NCBI GenBank assembly: GCA_016865955.1
Contig: VGNW01000004.1
Span: forward strand, 1-27,602
Length of the DNA: 27,602 bases
DNA from: Chloroflexota bacterium
GTDB lineage: Bacteria > Chloroflexota > Dehalococcoidia > SZUA-161
Direction of reading: 5' to 3'
The translations under genes were made by a program, and so were the position numbers. The notes under the pieces are model-generated. The model searched no databases and was not told where the DNA came from. It saw only the letters and a program-made list of their open reading frames with translations. Below are positions 23,293 through 27,602 of the stretch, piece by piece. Numbering within the stretch: the first letter of the stretch is position 1; each line of letters opens with the position of its first letter.

Positions 23293-23313
23293 CTGAAAGC
23301 TGATAGCTGAATA
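23293..23313. repeat. GCTGA-rich degenerate short repeat, copy 3
   Basis: CTGAAAGCTGATAGCTGAATA between the hotdog and heliorhodopsin genes, matching the style of the runs at 7548-7578 and 9722-9755. Confidence 0.45.
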
Positions 23314-23321
23314 CCCAGCGA

Positions 23322-23747
23322 TCAATCAACCACATACGATTGAGCAGTGCTTTCCGCCAGCAACGTGCCGTCCCGAAGCGTCATCTCAGCGGCCGTGGTA
23401 AAAAGCTTCCTCGTTTTCTTGACCACTCTTCCCGTGACCACCAGCGGCACCCCAATCGGCACAGGCTGCCTCATCCTGACCTCAGTCTTGGCAGTAACCC
23501 CTTTTATCTCGGGCCAGTATGCGTAAGCCATAGCCTCATCGAGAATTGTGAAAATAATGCCGCCGTGAACATATCCGCGCCAGCCCTGATATAGCTCGCT
23601 TATGACGCACTCACACCTCGCCTCATCGCCACTTTTAACGAACTTCAATTTAAGGCTGACGGGGTTCTCTTTGCCACAGCCGAAACACATGGGGAACTCG
23701 CTCTGATTCGCGTCGATCCCCGCCAGCTTCTTTTCCCAGCTCAGCAT
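23322..23747 (-). CDS. Hotdog-fold thioesterase (PaaI-like)
   Basis: A 141-residue single hotdog domain. WRGYVHGGIIFTILDEAMAYAYW is the fold's signature: the long central helix after an HGG turn, with the Asp/Glu pair expected of acyl-CoA thioesterases. TEVRMRQPVPIGVPLVVTGRV forms the following strands. The N-terminus has CFGCGKENPVSLKLKF, where a CFGCG motif is common in PaaI-like proteins of this subgroup. GAGGAGAAC precedes the ATG. The acyl-CoA substrate is unknown. It follows the reductoisomerase-like gene after a 58-bp gap. Confidence 0.82.
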   Translation of the reverse strand: MLSWEKKLAGIDANQSEFPMCFGCGKENPVSLKLKFVKSGDEARCECVISELYQGWRGYVHGGIIFTILDEAMAYAYWPEIKGVTAKTEVRMRQPVPIGVPLVVTGRVVKKTRKLFTTAAEMTLRDGTLLAESTAQSYVVD

Positions 23748-23805
23748 TTTGTTCTCCTCATTTGTCCCAGTTCCCGAATAGCATAATATTAACGCGTTGT
23801 GCAGG

Positions 23806-24792
23806 TCAATATATGCGAAACGCCCTGCGCGTTTTGCGTTCCCATTCCGCGATGGGATGCTGGTTCCTCATCTCCTTGATTTGTTGGAATACAGGCAAGC
23901 CGGCCTCCTGCTCCGCCTCCCACTCTCTGGCGAAGGCGCCCGAGCGTATCTCTTCCAGCACGTCGCGCATGCCCTGAGCTATCTGGGGATTCATGTAGCG
24001 CACCGAGCGGGTCATCGAGCCGTATTGAGAGGTGTGTGAATGAAGCTCCATCTGCGGAAAGAATCCCATCTCCACAATCTTCTGCATGGAGTAGGCAAAC
24101 TCGCCCGAAAGAATCAGCTCCACCATCACCGCCTCCACAGGGTAGCCGGCATCTATAAGCGTCTGAATCGCCGAAAGCAATACCTGCCCGAAGGCAGGTC
24201 CGAAAGCCTGCTCCGTGAACAGGTCAAGCTCAGCCTCCTGCTCGAAGCTGAGCAGCATCGCGCCACTCTTCGTTGAGCCTATCCCTTTGGCAATCGCCAG
24301 TACGGTTTTGAGCGCGTTCCCTGTGGCATCCTGATGGACGCCGATGAAGCTGGGGAAGCCTTTTTTCTCCATATAGCGCTGCCGCACGCCGGCTCCAATC
24401 ATCCTCGGCGCTGCCATGACGACATCGACGCCTTTGGGCGGCTTAATCAGCTTGAAGGCAACATTATAGCCAGAGGCAAAACAGACAGCCTTGCCCTTAG
24501 AAAGCCCCGGCAGCACCTGCTTTTGGAACACCTCGGGCATGACCTCATCGGGAATCAGCAACAGCACAACCTGAGCCTTCTCAGCAGCTTCCCGAATCGA
24601 AAAAACGTCGAAGCCGTCACTCTTAGCCTGTCGTTTGGTATCATCGGCGCGGACGCCGATAATCACCTCCAGCCCGCTGTCCCTCAGATTAAGCGCCTGC
24701 GCCCTCCCCTGATTGCCATACCCGATAACCCCGACGGTCTTGCGCTTCAGGAAGCCGACCTGGGCATCCTTATCGTAATAGAATCTTTTCAC
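23806..24792 (-). CDS. Ketol-acid reductoisomerase family protein with altered active site
   Basis: A 328-residue class I KARI-like protein. The NADPH-binding Rossmann motif GYGNQGRAQALNLRDSG (25-40) and the C-terminal knotted domain are clear. Canonical metal ligands Asp190 and Glu194 (ELDLFTEQ) and the first later Glu (Glu225) remain, and the active-site Ser (Ser252) is present. The catalytic His of APKxPGH is Ala134 (APRMIGAG), and the second Glu of ExxxE is Ser229 (VELILSGE). A normal valine/isoleucine role (ilvC) is therefore doubtful; it may act on another substrate or not catalyse the isomerisation. No other branched-chain synthesis gene is adjacent. No strong ribosome site lies before the ATG. 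Confidence 0.85.
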   Translation of the reverse strand: MKRFYYDKDAQVGFLKRKTVGVIGYGNQGRAQALNLRDSGLEVIIGVRADDTKRQAKSDGFDVFSIREAAEKAQVVLLLIPDEVMPEVFQKQVLPGLSKGKAVCFASGYNVAFKLIKPPKGVDVVMAAPRMIGAGVRQRYMEKKGFPSFIGVHQDATGNALKTVLAIAKGIGSTKSGAMLLSFEQEAELDLFTEQAFGPAFGQVLLSAIQTLIDAGYPVEAVMVELILSGEFAYSMQKIVEMGFFPQMELHSHTSQYGSMTRSVRYMNPQIAQGMRDVLEEIRSGAFAREWEAEQEAGLPVFQQIKEMRNQHPIAEWERKTRRAFRIY

Positions 24793-24810
24793 AACCCCCT
24801 CCCATTTCGT

Positions 24811-24834
24811 AGGGGCACGGCATGCCGCGCCCCT
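24811..24834. repeat. GC-rich palindrome upstream of the KARI-like gene
   Basis: AGGGGCACGGCA (24811-24822) and TGCCGCGCCCCT (24823-24834) form a 12-bp stem with one mismatch and no loop. It lies between the metallo-hydrolase stop and the KARI-like start. It shares an AGGGGC...GCCCCT frame with the palindrome at 22396-22422. Confidence 0.6.
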
Positions 24835-24841
24835 GCCTTTC

Positions 24842-26455
24842 TTAAACCTCTATCACGTCACCGACCTTCTCGGGAATTCTGACCTCAATCCCGCTCCCCT
24901 TCAGCCTATCTACATAGAACCCGGGGGTTTCGCTGTGGACAGGGATAAGCACCCGCGGCTTTATCTCGCGGACGATGCGGAGCAAATCGGTGCCGCAGGC
25001 ATGTCCCGAGGCATGCAAGCCCTTCTCTTCCTCGGGCACCCGCCAGTCGCCGTTGCTCTCCACAGGCAGCCCGAAGGGTTTGATGCCGAAGTGCTTGAGC
25101 CACTCGTGCAGGCGGCGAAAGTCTATCTCCTGCTCTTCATCATGAGGTTCGCTGGAGCTGAATACATAGAGGCTTCCCGGAGCCGGTCTGATGCTGGGCA
25201 ATTCGTTTATGTCCAGAAAGCTGAAACAGAGGATGAACCTGTCCTGTGCCGACCTCACATCCTCAGCCATCACAATCTTGCCTTCGTAATCCTGACACAG
25301 GTTTCTCATCCATATAGAAGGTGACTTGGACGCAATGGTATCCTGGTAGATAACAAGGTGAGCATCCCTAGCAATATCGGGCATCTTCGGCTCGAGCAGG
25401 CGCATGGTCTTCAGCAAATAGGCATCCTTGGGCAATATCGCCAGCTTCCTGCCTGTCTCTCCGGCAATTTGCAGGAAGGTGAGCAGACGGTCAACATCCC
25501 TTGCAGAGAAATCGGCGATCACCAGGCTCTTTGCCTCCGCAATAACCTTTAATGCGTTACCATAGACCTCTTGCTCCGTGACATTCGACTCCCTCCCGAC
25601 ATTGGTGCCCTCCAGCAGCAGTGCCACGGGATGCAGGGCAGAGGCTTCCTTAATAAACGTCTCGGTGAAATTACTCCGTTTGCCGTGAAGCCGCAGGTCG
25701 CCGCTGTATATTATCCAGCCCGAGCCGGTCTCGATGCCCCAGGCGGAGGCTCCCGGAATAGAGTGGTCGACGGGGAAGCAGCGCAGATTGAAACAGCATT
25801 TGCTGTGAGCCTGCAAGGGACAAGATGCAAGCTCCTTCTGTTTAGGGGTTTTCTCCCAGAAGCCCTGTGTCCAGAACCTATGGGCGGCGGCACTCAGGGC
25901 ATTCAAGCTCCTGTCAGGCACGCAGAACTGCCTCTGTTGCTTGGCATCGGCAGTATTGGCAATCAGAGACTGCTGCTTCCAGCCGCTGGGGCAATCCCAA
26001 ACGACAGGATTGAAATAGCACACGCTCTGGTCGAATCCGGATTTCCCCGAGTCCTGCATCGCTTTGGCGATAAACGCCGTTACGGCGCTGGAGTACACGG
26101 GTACGTCCGATTTGAGAAATGAAATATAGCCGGAGTGGTCGAGGTGGGCATGAGACAGCAGCACGCCGTCCACCCCTTCGAGCTTGCGGTAATCGCGCTC
26201 ACTGCGGAACTGCTGCCATAGATTCGGTATCTCCAGGTCTTCCCGGTACAACCCCTCCAGCGGGGGCAGCAACTCCATCACCAGCGGGTCGAGCAAGCCG
26301 GCTCCGGGGCGGGGCTTCAAGTATTCTTCATAGAACTGCTTATTCCTCTTGAAGGGAAACCCGAAGTCCAGGAATAGCTTCTTCTCACCCTCTTCGAGAA
26401 GTATTTTATTCCCGCCTATTTCGTTGACGCCGCCGTAAAAAGTCAGTTTAACCAT
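24842..26455 (-). CDS. Metallo-beta-lactamase / beta-CASP (RNase J-like) hydrolase
   Basis: A 537-residue metallo-beta-lactamase-fold protein. The zinc site is LLSHAHLDHSGY (His102, His104, Asp106, His107). VDHSIPGASAWGIET and IIYSGDLRLHG follow as later metal-ligand motifs. ARDVDRLLTFLQIAGETGRKLAI and FSSSEPHDEEQEIDF fit a beta-CASP insert, and LIPVHSETPGFYVDRLKG is the closing motif seen in RNase J. Unlike RNase J, it has a long insertion before the first His motif (about 40-92) and another near 150-215, and no RNase J C-terminal domain. It may be a nuclease or another phosphoesterase. The substrate is not predictable. Confidence 0.8.
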   Translation of the reverse strand: MVKLTFYGGVNEIGGNKILLEEGEKKLFLDFGFPFKRNKQFYEEYLKPRPGAGLLDPLVMELLPPLEGLYREDLEIPNLWQQFRSERDYRKLEGVDGVLLSHAHLDHSGYISFLKSDVPVYSSAVTAFIAKAMQDSGKSGFDQSVCYFNPVVWDCPSGWKQQSLIANTADAKQQRQFCVPDRSLNALSAAAHRFWTQGFWEKTPKQKELASCPLQAHSKCCFNLRCFPVDHSIPGASAWGIETGSGWIIYSGDLRLHGKRSNFTETFIKEASALHPVALLLEGTNVGRESNVTEQEVYGNALKVIAEAKSLVIADFSARDVDRLLTFLQIAGETGRKLAILPKDAYLLKTMRLLEPKMPDIARDAHLVIYQDTIASKSPSIWMRNLCQDYEGKIVMAEDVRSAQDRFILCFSFLDINELPSIRPAPGSLYVFSSSEPHDEEQEIDFRRLHEWLKHFGIKPFGLPVESNGDWRVPEEEKGLHASGHACGTDLLRIVREIKPRVLIPVHSETPGFYVDRLKGSGIEVRIPEKVGDVIEV

Positions 26456-26498
26456 TTTGCACTCTGCTCTGCATTCAAGGGTAAAGCCAACTTAGGAT

Positions 26499-26969
26499 TT
26501 AACTATGATACTCTGAACTTGCTCTCATCCTTTTTTTCTGTCGCCCTAACAGAACGACAACAATGACAACGACAAACGCCATCTCAATGGCAAATCCCCA
26601 AGGAGTCGTGACCCATGATAACCACTCATGAATAACACCCTTCCCGACGATTGGACGTAGAATCAGCCAGTCAATAATATCGGGCGCTAAAGCCCATACC
26701 ATTCCCCACCAGTAGTGACGCAGCAAAAATCCCACGGCGATAGTGGCTACAACTAATGCAACCAATGTCAGAATGCTCGGCACATCATGAGGGTAAGGAA
26801 GAAAACGTAGTATAGCCGGTGAATCTGATGGCCATGGATAAGGGGCATGCCACATGTTCGTGCTATCAACGATTGCTGTGCTGGCAAACGCAACCGCCGC
26901 TGTCGGAAGTTTTCTTCTTATGCCAGCCTGACACAGGGCTCCTACAGCCATGTGGGCAGGTGGAAACAT
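26499..26969 (-). CDS. Small integral membrane protein, possibly DUF457/YdjM-like
   Basis: A 156-residue membrane protein of unknown function. It begins MFPPAHMAVGALCQAG, with a HxxxG motif resembling the start of YdjM/DUF457-type membrane-bound hydrolase-like proteins. VDSTNMWHAPYPWPSD and ALAPDIIDWLI include Asp/His residues that could bind metal. Hydrophobic segments lie at about 65-85, 87-107 and 122-142, with a basic C-terminal tail (GRQKKRMRASS). GAGGAGGG precedes the ATG. It is transcribed in the same direction as the metallo-hydrolase, 43 bp upstream of it. The family label is weak. Confidence 0.55.
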   Translation of the reverse strand: MFPPAHMAVGALCQAGIRRKLPTAAVAFASTAIVDSTNMWHAPYPWPSDSPAILRFLPYPHDVPSILTLVALVVATIAVGFLLRHYWWGMVWALAPDIIDWLILRPIVGKGVIHEWLSWVTTPWGFAIEMAFVVVIVVVLLGRQKKRMRASSEYHS

Positions 26970-27110
26970 AGACCCTCCTCATATTGCCACAAATCTGCCC
27001 ATTGACTCATTTGCTTAGCTCACAGTCTAACGCAATATTTGCTAAGTCGCAAGAGAGAATAGCTGAAAAGCGTGCTGGCTTTGTTAGAATACAGTGCTTA
27101 TACTAATGGC

Positions 27111-27602
27111 ATGGCAACCAAACCTTTGCTCAAAGCGCTAACAGAAGCCGGACTGGACTCGCGAAGGCGTCTTGCCGACGCCATTCGGGAGGGCAGAGTC
27201 AGGGTAAACAAGATAGTTGCCGAGGACTTCCGTCAGTCCATTGATATTGAAAATGACAACATTACGATAAACGGGCAGCCTGTCGATTTGAAGCCCGAGC
27301 GACTGGTTTATCTGATGCTCAACAAGCCAGCAGGTGTCATGTCCACTACCAGCGACGAACGGGGGCGCAGGACGGTTATCGACCTCCTGCCCGAGAAGTA
27401 CCGTCATCTCAGATTATACCCCGTGGGACGGCTGGATAAAGACACCACAGGGCTGCTGCTGCTGACCAACGACGGCGAGCTGACCAACCGGCTCACCCAC
27501 CCCAGATACGAGCGCGACAAAGAATATCTGGTCTCTATCAAGGAAAAACTGAAGCCGTCGGAAAGGCAAATGCTGGAACAGGGCATAAAGCTTGAGGATG
27601 GT
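27111..27602 (+). CDS. RsuA/RluB-family pseudouridine synthase, partial (cut by window end)
   Basis: The first 164 residues of a 16S/23S rRNA pseudouridine synthase of the RsuA/RluB/RluE group. An N-terminal S4 RNA-binding domain (LLKALTEAGLDSRRRLADAI, then GRVRVNKIV) is followed by LMLNKPAGVMSTTSDERGRRTV. The catalytic motif is YPVGRLDKDTTGLLLLTNDG with the active Asp in GRLDKDT. The frame is open to the window end, so the C-terminus is missing. A TATACT box (27099-27104) lies only 6 bp before the ATG and no ribosome site is visible, so the mRNA may be leaderless. Confidence 0.9.
   Translation, partial: MATKPLLKALTEAGLDSRRRLADAIREGRVRVNKIVAEDFRQSIDIENDNITINGQPVDLKPERLVYLMLNKPAGVMSTTSDERGRRTVIDLLPEKYRHLRLYPVGRLDKDTTGLLLLTNDGELTNRLTHPRYERDKEYLVSIKEKLKPSERQMLEQGIKLEDG

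Overview
This window looks like chromosomal DNA of a Chloroflexota bacterium, probably near Dehalococcoidia. The signs are bacterial core genes (pgk, tpiA, miaA, dapF, hflX, galU, an RsuA/RluB-type pseudouridine synthase), an archaeal-type phosphoglycerate mutase, lysine synthesis through LL-diaminopimelate aminotransferase, bacterial -35/-10 promoters and many small palindromic intergenic repeats. No rRNA or tRNA gene, CRISPR array, insertion sequence or phage gene was seen. Lineage is inferred from gene content only.

Layout. (1) 45-9700, plus strand: a housekeeping run of pgk, apgM, tpiA and miaA (lower glycolysis and tRNA modification), a flavin-barrel protein, dapF, a proteasome-fold-like protein with an internal 90-bp duplication, dapL, hflX and galU. 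(2) 9916-10254: a small membrane protein. (3) 18313-10292, minus strand: a compact archaellum-type motility operon. It reads as a small helix-turn-helix protein, two tandem archaellins, an ArlC/D/E-like coiled-coil protein, two ArlG/ArlF-like stator proteins, ArlH, ArlI, ArlJ, and a long acidic, apparently disordered protein with no assigned function. The second archaellin has a stop codon in its leader caused by a 6-bp tandem duplication. (4) 18766-20637: an alpha/beta hydrolase on the plus strand, then two tandem minus-strand paralogs (zinc ribbon plus membrane segments) whose promoters were duplicated with them. (5) 20830-22359: a B12-binding-type radical SAM protein on the plus strand. (6) 26969-22430, minus strand: a small membrane protein, a beta-CASP/RNase J-like metallo-hydrolase, a ketol-acid reductoisomerase homologue lacking two expected active-site residues, a hotdog-fold thioesterase-like protein and a heliorhodopsin. 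(7) 27111-end: a pseudouridine synthase cut by the window edge.

How the genes work together. The archaellum genes encode filament subunits (ArlB), a cytoplasmic ring or adaptor (ArlC/D/E-like), periplasmic or stator components (ArlF/G), the ATPase pair (ArlH and ArlI) and the membrane platform (ArlJ). They could in principle build a rotating filament or a related pilus in a bacterium. No prepilin peptidase (ArlK/PibD) and no chemotaxis genes are present, so processing and steering factors would have to lie elsewhere. The heliorhodopsin is a likely retinal photoreceptor. Any link between it and motility is speculation based only on both being in the same window.
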